A model generated the notes under the pieces. It saw only the letters and a program-made list of their open reading frames with translations, had not been told where the DNA came from and ran no database searches. Below, in pieces: positions 16,367-25,974 of a DNA stretch of 64,000 nucleotides. The DNA is from Salipaludibacillus agaradhaerens (lineage in GTDB: Bacteria > Bacillota > Bacilli > Bacillales > Salisediminibacteriaceae): NCBI RefSeq assembly GCF_002019735.1, contig NZ_KV917378.1, forward strand, positions 3,126,869 through 3,190,868. The letters run 5' to 3'. Numbering within the stretch: the first letter of the stretch is position 1; every line of letters starts with the position of its first letter. The translations under genes and the position numbers were made by a program.

Positions 16367-17599
16367 TTAAATAGCCCATTCTCCTTTAAGAAAGACAGCT
16401 TCTGTTGTTCCGTCGCTTAGCACCCCTTCAATATCCATGTCAGCAGAGCCGATCATAAAATCAACGTGAGTAATGCTCGTGTTTAAACCAGCTTTTCGCA
16501 ACTCATCACTTGACATTTTAGCCCCATCTTTTAAGCACGTGGAGTAGGCACTGCCAAGGGCAATATGGTTTGAAGCATTTTCATCATACAGTGTGTTATA
16601 AAACAGAATGCCAGATTGAGAGATCGGTGAACTGTGTGGAACGAGCGCTACTTCCCCAAGGCGTGTTGCACCTTCATCTGTTTCTAATAGGTGTTTCAAT
16701 GTTTCTTCACCTTGTTCTGCCGTAAAATCAACTACCTTTCCATCTTTGAATGTTAAGGTAAAATGATCAATAACATTACCGCCATAATTCAATGGTTTCG
16801 TATTAGTCACTGTGCCATTTACGCCATCGGACTTTGGTGCTGTAAACACTTCCTCTGTCGGCATGTTAGCTACGAAATGGACCCCGTCTTGTGTAGGTCC
16901 GCCCCCGCCAAGCCAGATGTGATTGTTAGGCAATTCAATTGTCAAGTCAGTCCCAGGGGATTTGAAATGCAGCTGTCGGTAATTTTTATTATTTAACAAG
17001 GCAGCTTTTGTTTGTAAGGTGTTGTCGTGTTGCTTCCATTCCGCCACAGGGTCGTCAGTATTAATACGTGTCGCTTCAAACAATGCTTCCCATAATTTAC
17101 CCATTTGTGTGTCCTCAGGTTCATTAGGGAAGACTTTTGCGGCCCAAGCTGGAGATGGTGTAGAAATAACGAGCCAGCTCACCTTATCTGATTGTATGTA
17201 TGAGCGGAATGTGTCCATCGCTTGACCTTGAACTTTATTCTGGGTCGCGATTTTTTCACTATCTACGCCCTTCAATAGATCAGGGTCTGTTGACTTTATC
17301 GTCATGAAGGCTGCCCCGTTTTCAGCCATTGTTTCATATCCTTCTGCTTTCCATTTGGGGTATTCTTTAAAAGATTCAACTGGCGCTTTATCAAAGCGGA
17401 TACGGGTTAGTTCTTCATCATGCCACTCCACATGAACAAGCTTTGCTCCAGCATCATACGCCTTATGAGCGACTTTACGGGTGAACTCAGCGCTACTTAA
17501 CGGAGCATTAATGACAAGTGTTTGCCCAGATTGGATATTTACACCGATTTTGACAGCTAATTCAGCATATTTATCTAACTTTTCTTCAAATGTAGACAT
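16367..17599 (-). CDS. ampS: Aminopeptidase, M29 family (AmpS)
   Basis: A 410-aa clan-MQ metalloaminopeptidase, the same length as B. subtilis AmpS. Visible family segments are FVANMPTEEVFTAPK, the GEVALVPHSSPISQSGILFYNTLYDENASNHIALG block that supplies Glu and His metal ligands, and the C-terminal HVDFMIGSADMDIEG with the last ligand. It removes N-terminal residues from peptides in the cytoplasm using two divalent metals. The start at ATG 17599 follows AAAGGATG; upstream in-frame ATGs extend it without a better site. It stands alone between two dispersed-repeat copies. Confidence 0.92.
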   Translation of the reverse strand: MSTFEEKLDKYAELAVKIGVNIQSGQTLVINAPLSSAEFTRKVAHKAYDAGAKLVHVEWHDEELTRIRFDKAPVESFKEYPKWKAEGYETMAENGAAFMTIKSTDPDLLKGVDSEKIATQNKVQGQAMDTFRSYIQSDKVSWLVISTPSPAWAAKVFPNEPEDTQMGKLWEALFEATRINTDDPVAEWKQHDNTLQTKAALLNNKNYRQLHFKSPGTDLTIELPNNHIWLGGGGPTQDGVHFVANMPTEEVFTAPKSDGVNGTVTNTKPLNYGGNVIDHFTLTFKDGKVVDFTAEQGEETLKHLLETDEGATRLGEVALVPHSSPISQSGILFYNTLYDENASNHIALGSAYSTCLKDGAKMSSDELRKAGLNTSITHVDFMIGSADMDIEGVLSDGTTEAVFLKGEWAI

Positions 17600-17748
17600 T
17601 ATGGTCATCCTTTCCATTTTCAAGTGTCTTATTAATTTTATCAGCTTTTTAAGAGGAAAGAAACTTCGGGACTCTAAAAGAGTAAGCGATTTTAAATGTA
17701 CGATTAAAGTGTAAAAGAAACGGGTAGGGCATTAACTAACCGTACCTA

Positions 17749-17964
17749 TAAAATGAACCTTCAATCAGTGAGAATTTTAGTTCTTCCCCCACTGATAAGG
17801 AACACAAGCTAACGTCTTCGCGTCCTGCGAAAACGCTTGTGTGACCAACATCCTGTTGGCCCGAGTTAATCAGGACATTAGCGTCCGTTATTTCCGGCCT
17901 AAATAGAGTTAGCTCTCCTCTCTATTTTGAGCAAGAAATTTTACGGGCGCTTATCTGTGATAAA
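17749..17964 (-). repeat. Dispersed repeat family A, copy 4, long form
   Basis: The longest copy at about 216 nt, in minus orientation. It has the standard 5' part (TTTATCACAGATAAGCGCCCG in minus reading), the AATAGAGAGGAGAG and ATAACGGACGCTAATGTCC blocks and the terminal hairpin and GGTTCATTTTAT. Between CTGATTAACTC and TTATCAGTGG it has about 65 extra nt, roughly 17810-17872, containing its own hairpin CACAAGCG/CGCGAAGACG...CTTGTG. Confidence 0.85.
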
Positions 17965-18122
17965 TCTGTAAAAGCATGTAAATCGCTGTAATACAATTGA
18001 TGAAAGGTGTTCTTCCCTTTATAATTGGAATGATATTTTCATTTTTAAAGGAAGGTGACGTTTGTACGTATTTGTCGCTTTTCCTAGATAATATACAACT
18101 AGAATGAAAGGATTGTCCTCAG

Positions 18123-19970
18123 ATGAAAAGCTTTTTAAATGCACATCGTTTTATGTTGTTTTGTCTAGGAGTCCTTTGGCTAAAAACATTTATTGTCTCT
18201 ACTCTGATTTTCGACTTAACGATAAATCAGTTTCTAGAAGCTATTGTGTTTGCTTTGAATCCGTTGGCATTTTTACTTGTCGTATTTAGTTTGGGATTGT
18301 TGCTTAAAGCAAAATACCAAAGACTCTATTATTTTTCAGTGAGTATCTTATTAACGATCATTCTTTACGCTAATGCTGTTTATTATCGTGAATTTTCAGA
18401 TATTATTACACTCCCTATGCTGGTGATGGGAGGAAATATGGGTGACTTAAGTACAAGTATAGTGGAACTTGTTCAATGGTATGACGTACTATTCTTTGTG
18501 GACTTGATGCTTATTGCTACTTTAATGGTGAAACAACCGGACTCACTTGTAGTCAACCGAGTGTCTTTTAAGAAAACCCGTTCAAAATATGCTGTATTAG
18601 CTATTGTAGTGGCGACAATTGTTGGTGCTGGACAGATCGATTTAGGTGAACAGCGTAGTCATTCATTTAATAGAGACACAGCTATTGAAAGTATGGGAAT
18701 TTATAATTTTTATGTCTATGATGCTTACCTCCATTTAACAACCCGATCTCAAACGGTTTTTGCTGATCGTGATGATTGGGAGATGATTGATGAACATTTG
18801 GCAGAAAATAACGTTAAGCCTAATGCTGATTATCATGGGGTAGCAGAAGACATGAACGTCGTCGTCCTGTCGATGGAATCAGTGGAGGCATTTGTAATAA
18901 ATGAGACGATCAATGGTGAGGAAATTACTCCATTTTTGAATGAATTAATTGAAGATAGCTTTTATTTTGAAAACTTTTATGACCAAACAGGTCAAGGAAA
19001 AACATCAGATGCCGAATTTATGATTAACAACTCACTTTATCCTTTAGGGCGTGGTGCTGTGTTTCACACACATTCTGATAATGAATTAACACCGTTCCCG
19101 CGAGCTTTACAACATAATGGCTACTATACAGCTTCTTTTCATGCGAATGACAAGACCTTTTATAATAGGGATATTATGTACGAAAATTTAGGATATGATC
19201 ATTATTTTGATATTCAATCCTATGAGGTAACAGGTGAAAACTCAGTGGGATGGGGTTTGAAAGATGTGGCATTTATGGAGCAGTCCATGGCTTATATGGA
19301 AGAATTACCAGAACCGTTTTTTGCTACGATGCTTACATTAACAAATCACTTTCCTTATGAATTAGATGAAGAAGATCATTTTGTTGATCCGTATGACTCG
19401 GATAGTGATATTCTCAATCGGTATTTTCCCACGGTCCGTTATACAGACGAAGCGATCAAGACATTATTTGATGAGATGAAGGAGCAAGGCCTCTATGACA
19501 ATACGATATTCGTGTTGTATGGTGATCACTATGGTATTGCAGAAAGTCACTATAGCCAGCTGTCTGAGTTTCTCGGCTATGACATTACACCGGATGAAGC
19601 CATGAAGTTAAATAGAGTTCCGCTCATTATTCACATTCCAGGAATGGAAGAAGAGGCGAAAACAATTGACACTGTGTCAGGACATGTGGACGTGATGCCT
19701 ACACTATTGAACCTCCTAGGCGTTTCAGAAGAAGAGCATGTTATGTTCGGAAGAGATTTATTAGCGGAAGGCCGGGATGATTTTGCTGTTCTGAGAAATG
19801 GAAATGTGGTGACAGATGAGGTCATTTATACGAAAGAAACATGCTATGATGCCTTAGATGGTACAGAGCTGGATAGCACATACTGTGAAAAGGACTTGAA
19901 GCGAGGTCAGCATGAACTTAATTATTCTGATGAGATTATTTACAGTGATCTGATTCGTTTTAAAAGGTGA
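18123..19970 (+). CDS. LTA synthase family sulfatase (phosphoglycerol transferase)
   Basis: A 615-aa membrane enzyme of the LtaS/YfnI/YqgS/YvgJ group. About five membrane segments fill residues 1-170. The extracellular sulfatase domain has the metal ligand E252 (SMESVEAF), the catalytic Thr T294 in TGQGKTSDAEF, and D468-H469 in YGDHYGI. Such enzymes polymerise or prime glycerolphosphate from phosphatidylglycerol onto a glycolipid anchor to make lipoteichoic acid. Which paralogue it is cannot be settled here. ATG 18123 follows AAAGGA at ten bases. Glycolipid glycosyltransferase candidates lie at 49.6-51.9 kb. Confidence 0.9.
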   Translation: MKSFLNAHRFMLFCLGVLWLKTFIVSTLIFDLTINQFLEAIVFALNPLAFLLVVFSLGLLLKAKYQRLYYFSVSILLTIILYANAVYYREFSDIITLPMLVMGGNMGDLSTSIVELVQWYDVLFFVDLMLIATLMVKQPDSLVVNRVSFKKTRSKYAVLAIVVATIVGAGQIDLGEQRSHSFNRDTAIESMGIYNFYVYDAYLHLTTRSQTVFADRDDWEMIDEHLAENNVKPNADYHGVAEDMNVVVLSMESVEAFVINETINGEEITPFLNELIEDSFYFENFYDQTGQGKTSDAEFMINNSLYPLGRGAVFHTHSDNELTPFPRALQHNGYYTASFHANDKTFYNRDIMYENLGYDHYFDIQSYEVTGENSVGWGLKDVAFMEQSMAYMEELPEPFFATMLTLTNHFPYELDEEDHFVDPYDSDSDILNRYFPTVRYTDEAIKTLFDEMKEQGLYDNTIFVLYGDHYGIAESHYSQLSEFLGYDITPDEAMKLNRVPLIIHIPGMEEEAKTIDTVSGHVDVMPTLLNLLGVSEEEHVMFGRDLLAEGRDDFAVLRNGNVVTDEVIYTKETCYDALDGTELDSTYCEKDLKRGQHELNYSDEIIYSDLIRFKR

Positions 19971-20010
19971 TTGTCAGGTAATTTCTTATTCTTTTATAAC
20001 GTGAGATGTA

Positions 20011-20048
20011 GGCGGGATGGAGGTGTTCACTTCCTATGCCCGCTTTTT
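20011..20048 (+). terminator. Terminator of the LTA-synthase-family gene
   Basis: GCGGG (20012-20016) pairs with CCCGC (20039-20043), with an inner GGAGG/CTTCC, then TTTTT. Dispersed repeat copy 5 starts 27 nt later. Confidence 0.75.
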
Positions 20049-20074
20049 CACATTCATTAGGTTAACACCTATAT

Positions 20075-20209
20075 GTCACAGATAACTGTCCGTAAAATAC
20101 CCGTCTCAAAATAGAGAGCAGAGAAAATATATACGGCCGCTAATGTCCTGATTCTCGCAACTACTAATCAGTGAGAGAAGTACGAAAACTTAATTGAAGG
20201 GTGTTTTAT
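20075..20209 (+). repeat. Dispersed repeat family A, copy 5
   Basis: About 135 nt: GTCACAGATAACTGTCCGT, CTCAAAATAGAGAGCAGAG, GGCCGCTAATGTCCTGATTC, then AATCAGTGAGAG with a 3' arm partly lost (CTTAATTGAAGG), ending GTGTTTTAT. Confidence 0.85.
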
Positions 20210-20342
20210 GGTAAAAGAGGAAATAAATAAGTCATTTTCCTTCATATAAGTCATACAGTATGTTATATTAAATTATTAAAATCGCTATGAGTCTATGGAT
20301 GCTTCGTGGGGTAACTAAATGTTAATTCAGGAGGTGATACGG

Positions 20343-20861
20343 ATGGTTGGCTATTCTAGTCCGTTTGCAGGAAGGTATTTGCGATATGTTCTTTCAATGT
20401 TACTTTTTGGACTTCTTGGTCCGGTAATGCTCTGGCAACAGGGTGTGTGGCCTGTCATAGTCAGTTTATTACTTGCTGCTTTATGCACGCTTGGTTACGA
20501 TTCTGCCACTCATTTATTTGTACGGGTCAAATCATTAAAGATAGTCAATGAAAAGCCTCTTCTTTCAATACATGCTATAAAGATTGGACCTGAAAGTAAA
20601 GGATTTATTGTGTTAACAGATCGTTTTGTTATTTTCGTACCACTGTGGAAAAAAATTAAGACAGTGCTTCATACAGATCACATTGTTCGCCATGAATTTG
20701 AAGGGGAACGTCTTGAAATAACTGCAAAGTTTCGAAATAAGCATAGAACATTTGAATTTTATGTCTCATCCCCGGAGCGAGTTAAGCTATTATTAGAGGA
20801 AAAAAGTGGGCGTTCTTTGCCTTATAAATATGATAAACATCAGAAACATCCCAATGTTTAA
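20343..20861 (+). CDS. Membrane protein with two N-terminal TM segments and a YcxB/PH-like tail
   Basis: A 172-aa protein not matched to a named family with certainty. Residues about 10-48 form two closely spaced hydrophobic helices joined by a short loop. The soluble part (about 55-160) has a beta-rich pattern with VKSLKIVNEKPLLS and FIVLTDRFVIFVPLWKKI, reminiscent of YcxB-like or bacterial PH domains that face the cytoplasm. The C-terminus is basic (SGRSLPYKYDKHQKH). ATG 20343 is preceded by AGGAGGTG at six bases, a strong site. It is monocistronic, and its function is unknown. Confidence 0.6.
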   Translation: MVGYSSPFAGRYLRYVLSMLLFGLLGPVMLWQQGVWPVIVSLLLAALCTLGYDSATHLFVRVKSLKIVNEKPLLSIHAIKIGPESKGFIVLTDRFVIFVPLWKKIKTVLHTDHIVRHEFEGERLEITAKFRNKHRTFEFYVSSPERVKLLLEEKSGRSLPYKYDKHQKHPNV

Positions 20862-21130
20862 ATGTTTCGTACAAGAAAATAGGCGACGTGTAGATTCGAG
20901 GAATGCGGTTGAGAGAATAGTTTCAGGCAAAGGAATTGTCATGAGGATACCTCATTCTTCAGTCGTTATGCGTATTTAGCTAGATTAGCGCTAAAGACCT
21001 TATTTGTTAAAGCTAATTGTCTCATCACTTCGGTGTCTTAAAATAAGGCATGCTCGAAGGCGGCTATTAGAGAGCTCTGCTCATATAAGATTTGATTTCC
21101 CAGCTATTATGGAGCGGGTCACATTGCTTT
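20862..21130. other. Intergenic region, no recognised feature
   Basis: About 270 nt between two converging genes. No coding frame with a ribosome site, no repeat copy and no clear terminator for the plus-strand gene were seen. Confidence 0.4.
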
Positions 21131-21170
21131 TATTAAAAAAGCTGCTGAGGGTAGTTTAATCTCCCTCAGC
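21131..21170 (-). terminator. Terminator overlapping the bshB2 stop
   Basis: GCTGAGGG (21144-21151) pairs with CCCTCAGC (21163-21170), with a TTTTTTAATA tail on the minus strand. The stem includes the last codons and stop of bshB2. Confidence 0.85.
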
Positions 21171-21830
21171 CACTGGATAGGTCCAAAACCGTTCAATTGT
21201 TAACCGTTCAATTATGTCTTTATCTTCTGCTTTATAACCTTGTTTCATCGCCTCAATCATACCAGCCGTCTGTGAGGTGTGAGCTTCAATAACCTTTATT
21301 TTTTGTGCTGTATATGGCGTAATGTCATTAATGACATCAGGCTCTCCGAGCATCTCTTCACAACCGTTTGAAAAGGCAAGGGCGTGTACTTTAGGACGAG
21401 ATCCTTTTGGTAGCCGCTGGACAGCTTGAATAACGGCCGCTCCTGTCGCATCATGGTCAGGGTGAACAGCATACCCTGGATAAAAGGTTATAATGAGGGA
21501 AGGATCAACTTCCTCAATCACATCGAACAGGCGATTTTGTAGAGCTATTTGGTCGGTGAATTCTACCGTTTTATCACGCATCCCGAAACGCCTTAAATCT
21601 GTGATACCTAATAATCGTGCAGCTTCTTCCAATTCTTTTTTGCGAATAGAAGGGAGGGTTTCACGATTGGCTATAATAGGTCGGCCCATATTTCGGCCCA
21701 TTTCTCCAAGTGTTAAGCAAACATATGTGACAGGTGTCCCTGCTTGTGTGTGGGATAAGATAGTTCCTGCAACCCCGAAAGCTTCATCATCAGGGTGAGG
21801 AAAGACAACGAGAACATGTTGTTCCAACAA
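21156..21830 (-). CDS. bshB2: Bacillithiol biosynthesis deacetylase BshB2
   Basis: A LmbE-like zinc deacetylase of about 224 aa. The metal motif PHPDDEAFG lies at the N-terminus, and HPDHDATG and the GRPIIANRETLP segment follow. BshB2 (YojG) removes the acetyl group from GlcNAc-malate, the second step of bacillithiol synthesis, as a partner or backup of BshB1. TTG 21830 is favoured because AAGGAAG lies five bases ahead; GTG 21836 overlaps that site and TTG 21827 is also possible. It is the last gene of a minus-strand operon with yojF and an ATP-grasp gene. Confidence 0.9.
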   Translation of the reverse strand: MLEQHVLVVFPHPDDEAFGVAGTILSHTQAGTPVTYVCLTLGEMGRNMGRPIIANRETLPSIRKKELEEAARLLGITDLRRFGMRDKTVEFTDQIALQNRLFDVIEEVDPSLIITFYPGYAVHPDHDATGAAVIQAVQRLPKGSRPKVHALAFSNGCEEMLGEPDVINDITPYTAQKIKVIEAHTSQTAGMIEAMKQGYKAEDKDIIERLTIERFWTYPVAEGD

Positions 21831-21848
21831 GATCACTTCCTTTCCATT

Positions 21849-22199
21849 TTATTTAGGGAATGGAGAGGCACTCATTTGCAGTGCTACAGCTAATTTTCCC
21901 TCTGCGTCATGACCAGCTAAAAGGAGACGTCCCTTACTATCTAACTCCCACTCAGTAAGTCCCTCTGCGTATAGCCAGCCTTGCTCTGTTTCCAATCCTA
22001 TCCGATAAGGTCCCTTACCAGTAATTTTTCCTTGTAAAAACGTTAACTGTACATTTCTAATAAAGGCGCCAGCTGAGAAAAATGCCTCATTTTTATGGGT
22101 AGCATAGGCCCCATTTGTCGTTTCTAAATGAATATATAGCGCTTGTCCTGCTACTTTTATCAAATGTTCTTGAACAAGCTTGGGATCTATTGGTTTCAT
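21849..22199 (-). CDS. yojF: YojF family protein (DUF1806)
   Basis: A 116-aa soluble protein found next to bshB2 throughout the Bacillaceae, with a beta-rich fold. The N-terminus MKPIDPKLVQEHLIKVAG and the LETTNGAYATHK and WLYAEGLTEWE segments fit YojF. Its biochemical role is not known; linkage to bshB2 points to bacillithiol metabolism. ATG 22199 has AAGGAGG upstream. It is separated from bshB2 by 18 nt and from the ATP-grasp gene by about 60 nt, all on the minus strand. Confidence 0.85.
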   Translation of the reverse strand: MKPIDPKLVQEHLIKVAGQALYIHLETTNGAYATHKNEAFFSAGAFIRNVQLTFLQGKITGKGPYRIGLETEQGWLYAEGLTEWELDSKGRLLLAGHDAEGKLAVALQMSASPFPK

Positions 22200-22260
22200 G
22201 TAAAATCCTCCTTCCTTGTGTCATCTAAACCCATGTTAGCTTCCCAATCATTATACGCTA

Positions 22261-23223
22261 TTAAACTGAATTATCAGCACTATGTTTTTTTAAATCAAGT
22301 AAAGCGGTGTTTAAATAAGCCGCAATTTCTTTCATGCCAAAAATATTGGCCTTTTCTTCTGCTTGAGGGTTGTAATTCGTATTTGTGTTGACATCATATG
22401 TGTAGATTTGTCCGTCTGTATCGGTAATTTGTTCAATACCCGCAAAAGTGATGCCATTATCAGTAAGAAATGCTTCGTATTTTTCAATAAGAGGGCTAGA
22501 GAAGTCAGTGATGATGTCAAATTTAGCTTTTGGTGCGTCGCTGTTAGTACCATCGGCTGGACAAAACTGTTCACCGATTTGACAAGCATCAGCTGGGCAC
22601 AATTCAAACCCTTCGGACGTGTCTACTTTTACTGCATATAAAAATTTGCCTCCTACGAACTCACAGCGTGTAATGGAACTGTCTGGAGCTTGGATGTATT
22701 GCTGTAAAAGCATGATTCCATCGATTGAAGGCTCGACAACGTGATTTTCAATTGCTTTCTTGAAGTCGTTTACATGCTCGAAACGTTGCACACCAAGCCC
22801 TTTACCTGCTCGGTTATGCTTCGTAATAAACGGTGTTTCAAATTCATCAGCGGCTTTAAGTAAGGCGTCTACCCCTACGGCAGCCGTTGTTTTAGGGACG
22901 CGTATCCCATGTTTTTTTAAGGCTTCATATTGGGCTACTTTGCTTACTTCAAGTCTTAATGCTCGCGAGTCATTTAGCACTGTTCTACCATGAGATTCTA
23001 GCCAAGTTAGCACAGCACTTGTAAGTTCTGGTGCATAGCGGTGGCCGCGTGTATGTGAAGAGGCACTCATCCGATTATAAAAAATCCCAGCTGGTGGTAT
23101 ATCATCAAGCGGGAGAGTTCCTTCATGTAAATGCCAACTTTCATAAGGCGTGTTCAGCTCCTCTAGAGCCGTTAATAATGGTGCCGTCCATTCGTCATTT
23201 TCATGTATGATATAAATTTTCAT
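22261..23223 (-). CDS. RimK-like ATP-grasp ligase
   Basis: A 320-aa ATP-grasp protein. Residues 1-90 are the substrate-side domain with NRMSASSHTRGH. The ATP-grasp core follows, with TPFITKHNRAGKGLGV (nucleotide-binding Lys and glycine loop), IMLLQQYIQ, and the metal-binding end YTYDVNTNTNYN. A Cys-containing segment, FELCPADACQIGEQFC, lies at about residues 218-233. Such enzymes join a carboxylate to an amine or thiol with ATP. The substrate is unknown. Its position as first gene of an operon with yojF and bshB2 suggests a link to bacillithiol or another small thiol, which is inference. Confidence 0.7.
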   Translation of the reverse strand: MKIYIIHENDEWTAPLLTALEELNTPYESWHLHEGTLPLDDIPPAGIFYNRMSASSHTRGHRYAPELTSAVLTWLESHGRTVLNDSRALRLEVSKVAQYEALKKHGIRVPKTTAAVGVDALLKAADEFETPFITKHNRAGKGLGVQRFEHVNDFKKAIENHVVEPSIDGIMLLQQYIQAPDSSITRCEFVGGKFLYAVKVDTSEGFELCPADACQIGEQFCPADGTNSDAPKAKFDIITDFSSPLIEKYEAFLTDNGITFAGIEQITDTDGQIYTYDVNTNTNYNPQAEEKANIFGMKEIAAYLNTALLDLKKHSADNSV

Positions 23224-23252
23224 CAGTTCTTGTTCATCCTCTCAAGGTGTTC

Positions 23253-23346
23253 TTTCATAACAGAAACCGTCCGTAAACCTCTCGCCTTAAAAATAGAGAA
23301 TGGAGACAACTGGGACGTTAGTGTCTTGATTGAAGGTTTGTTTTAT
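23253..23346 (+). repeat. Dispersed repeat family A, copy 6, internally deleted
   Basis: About 94 nt. The 5' part (ACAGAAACCGTCCGTAAAC, AAAATAGAGAATGGAGA) runs into GTGTCTTGATTGAAGG, skipping the 3' hairpin. The junction lies at the TGATT shared by the core and the 3' end. It ends GTTTGTTTTAT. Confidence 0.8.
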
Positions 23347-23681
23347 ATTTTAACAAGAGAGATCAGTTGTGCAAAATAAAATCGCTTATTAGTATTAGAA
23401 GGCGAGTTGTATGATCAGTTTTTTTGCAGGAACTGGTGTACATTTTTGTGAAAAGACTATCCGCTTTTTGGAATAAATGGGCTTCTTTATAATAGATACA
23501 AATTATTTAAAAGAGGCCTTCCAGATGTTGGATGTGTTATTAATGTGCTTACATTACCAAAAAAATCGTTAAATTTCATATAGATAATATATTCATAGGT
23601 ATAAGTGCTTGTTTAAAGTCAGAAAATAGTGAATAATATATGAAATAGATCATAAGTCTTAGAACAAAAGGGGTGTTTTAA
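23347..23681 (+). other. Upstream region of the chemoreceptor gene
   Basis: About 335 AT-rich nt. A TATAAT lies at 23488-23493 but has no good -35. No convincing sigma-D promoter (TAAA, 15 nt, GCCGATAT) was found. Confidence 0.4.
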
Positions 23682-25673
23682 ATGATGCAATCAATAAAAG
23701 GTAAGCTGGTGATCTTCACTAGTTCACTTATTATAGTAACTATGGTTGTAACGTCATTGATCATTTATTTTCAATTGAGTCAATCAATTGAAGAGCGCGT
23801 AGAAAGTACAGCAGGCGCTACTGCTGAAGATTTAGATGAATTTATTAGGACTTATTTAGAAAGATTTAGTCTTTCAACTAGGTTGCTAGCAGAAGATGAG
23901 CGAACAGTCTCCTTTCTTGAGGAGAATGGGACATCAACTGAACTATGGGAAAGTTTAGTGACTTCCCATGAAACCTTTATGCAAAATGAAGAAGGAGGAC
24001 AGCTTGTTTATGTTGGGTTAGAGAGTGGCGAGTTTTTCTCCACACCAGAAATTGAGGTTCCAGAAGGTTTTAATGCGGCAGAGCGCCCGTGGTATATGGC
24101 AGCAGTGGAACAGCCGGATGACATTGTGTGGACAGATCCATATATCGATGCGGAGACAGGTGAATTGGTTATCACTGTAGCAAAAGCTGTCAATGTCCCA
24201 GAGAGCGGTCAAGTAGTGGGTGTACAATCCATAGACCTCTCGCTAAATGGCTTAGTGTCGTTACTTGAAACACGAGATATAGGTTACAATGGTGAGTTGG
24301 CACTTATTGATAGTGAAGGGATCATCATTGCTCACCACGACCAGTCACAAGTGGGAGAGAGTATGGCTGAGGACACTCATTTAGCAGCTGTAACTACATC
24401 AGAAGCAGATGCAGGTAGTATTAGCTCTGGAGGGAGGACGGCCTTTTATGAGGAGGTAGATGGATACGGGTGGAAGGTAGTGTCTATTTATCGTGATAGT
24501 GACTTGTATTCAGAGTTAAACGACACGCAGTATACGTTTATTATAGTAGGTATTATCGCAGTTATTATAGCTATTATTGCCTCTTATATGGCAGCAAGTA
24601 AGCTCGCACACCCAATTCGTCAATTAAGTGATCAAGTTAAAAAAATAGCAGCAGGAGATTTTTCCATCAAGATGAAGGTAAAGGGGAAAGACGAAGTGAA
24701 TCAACTTACCCACTCAGTCAATGAGATGAGTGAAGAGCTGCGTAACTTGATTGGGTCTATTCAAGGATCGGCAAATCAATGTAAAGCGATGGCAGAGGAA
24801 TTAAGTGCTGTGTCTGAAGAAACGTTAGCCACTAGTGATGAAATATCATCGGCTATTAATGAAGTGGCTGAAGGGGCATCCCATCAGGCGGGAGATATTG
24901 AATCTGTCAATAACCAAATGAAAACGTTGGCGGAGCAAGTGGATCGTGCAACGTCCCAAACTACTGAGATGAACGGTGTATCTCAAAATATGAAAATGGT
25001 GAATGACAAAGGGTTTGAACAGATGAAAGAATTAGAAGAACGTACAAAAACGTCACGAGATGAGTTTGAAAATGTCACAAGTGCGGTTAAAGAATTAACA
25101 ATGAAAGTTAATGATATTGGACAAGTAGTAGATACCATATCGCAATTTGCCGATCAAACGAATTTGTTAGCGCTCAATGCCAGTATTGAAGCGGCTCGAG
25201 CAGGAGAGCATGGCAAAGGGTTTGCTGTTGTTGCTGATGAAGTACGTAAGCTAGCAGAACAATCGATCAGTGCTACAGAAAAAATCCGTGCAAATCTAAT
25301 AGAAGTGGAGAAAGAAACAGAACGAGTTGAGAACTCTATGGAGAAAGCAAATACTATAAGTGCAGACCAGCACCGGGCTGTTAGTGATACACACGAATCA
25401 TTCACTGATATTATTCAACAGATCGATATATTAACAAACACATTGACGGATCTGACAGAAGATTTAAGAGGTGTGGATAAGCAGAAAGAAGAGATTCTAG
25501 GTGTGATCGAAAGTATTTCCAAAGTCTCAGAAGATGCTGCCGCAACTGCTGAGGAAGTCTCCGCTTCTTCTATGGAACAAACAAAGGCGATTGAAGCAGT
25601 CGGAACGACAGCTGAACAACTAAACGACCTTAGCACTGAATTACAGCAAAAAACGAATAGGTTCCAGTTATAA
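23682..25673 (+). CDS. Methyl-accepting chemotaxis protein with dCache sensor
   Basis: A 663-aa transmembrane chemoreceptor. TM1 is about residues 9-30, then a periplasm-equivalent dCache domain (about 35-280) with the family [20 protein letters not shown] and [10 protein letters not shown] segments that usually bind amino acids or other small ligands. TM2 is about 286-306, then a HAMP domain ([20 protein letters not shown]) and a long coiled-coil signalling domain whose hairpin tip is [21 protein letters not shown]. It signals to CheA/CheW. ATG 23682 or the adjacent 23685 follow AAAGGGGTG. The gene stands alone; a cheY lies 1.8 kb away on the other strand. Confidence 0.93.
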   Translation: MMQSIKGKLVIFTSSLIIVTMVVTSLIIYFQLSQSIEERVESTAGATAEDLDEFIRTYLERFSLSTRLLAEDERTVSFLEENGTSTELWESLVTSHETFMQNEEGGQLVYVGLESGEFFSTPEIEVPEGFNAAERPWYMAAVEQPDDIVWTDPYIDAETGELVITVAKAVNVPESGQVVGVQSIDLSLNGLVSLLETRDIGYNGELALIDSEGIIIAHHDQSQVGESMAEDTHLAAVTTSEADAGSISSGGRTAFYEEVDGYGWKVVSIYRDSDLYSELNDTQYTFIIVGIIAVIIAIIASYMAASKLAHPIRQLSDQVKKIAAGDFSIKMKVKGKDEVNQLTHSVNEMSEELRNLIGSIQGSANQCKAMAEELSAVSEETLATSDEISSAINEVAEGASHQAGDIESVNNQMKTLAEQVDRATSQTTEMNGVSQNMKMVNDKGFEQMKELEERTKTSRDEFENVTSAVKELTMKVNDIGQVVDTISQFADQTNLLALNASIEAARAGEHGKGFAVVADEVRKLAEQSISATEKIRANLIEVEKETERVENSMEKANTISADQHRAVSDTHESFTDIIQQIDILTNTLTDLTEDLRGVDKQKEEILGVIESISKVSEDAAATAEEVSASSMEQTKAIEAVGTTAEQLNDLSTELQQKTNRFQL

Positions 25674-25812
25674 ATAGATTAATAAATGACTGCTTATACA
25701 TGAACCAAAATGTTTAATCATACATTTAATTAAAGTCCAAATAGAGAGAGCTATTAACATTAGCTAGCAAGTAGCAGAATAAAAAGTATGTTAATTTTAA
25801 ATGATAAAACCC

Positions 25813-25848
25813 GCGGGCCCGCTCTGAAAGGAGAAGGGTCCGTTTTAA
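25813..25848 (+). terminator. Candidate terminator downstream of the chemoreceptor
   Basis: CGGGCCC (25814-25820) pairs with GGGTCCG (25836-25842, one G-U), followed by TTTTAATA. It lies about 140 nt after the stop codon. Confidence 0.5.
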
Positions 25849-25899
25849 TACAGTCAAAGACTTAATTATAAACAATTTTTTATGAATTAATGGGTGACA

Positions 25900-25928
25900 T
25901 TGTCCCGGCCCGTTAAGAGACGTATAAT
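25900..25928 (+). promoter_or_regulatory. Promoter of the GH32 gene
   Basis: TTGTCC at 25900-25905, 17-nt spacer and TATAAT at 25923-25928. No catabolite-responsive element was recognised. Confidence 0.6.
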
Positions 25929-25974
25929 AGAGAGTAAAATGAGATAAACGTAATATGAAATGAGAAAGTGATCT

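Noticed and set aside
17810-17872. Separate insertion sequence inside repeat copy 4
   Set aside because: The extra segment is only about 65 nt, has no coding capacity and no clear terminal repeats of its own.
23347-23681. Sigma-D promoter for the chemoreceptor
   Set aside because: TAAA boxes occur, but none has GCCGATAT-like sequence at the required distance.
25154-25405. Minus-strand frames inside the chemoreceptor gene
   Set aside because: Shadow frames produced by the repetitive codon pattern of the coiled-coil region; no starts with ribosome sites.
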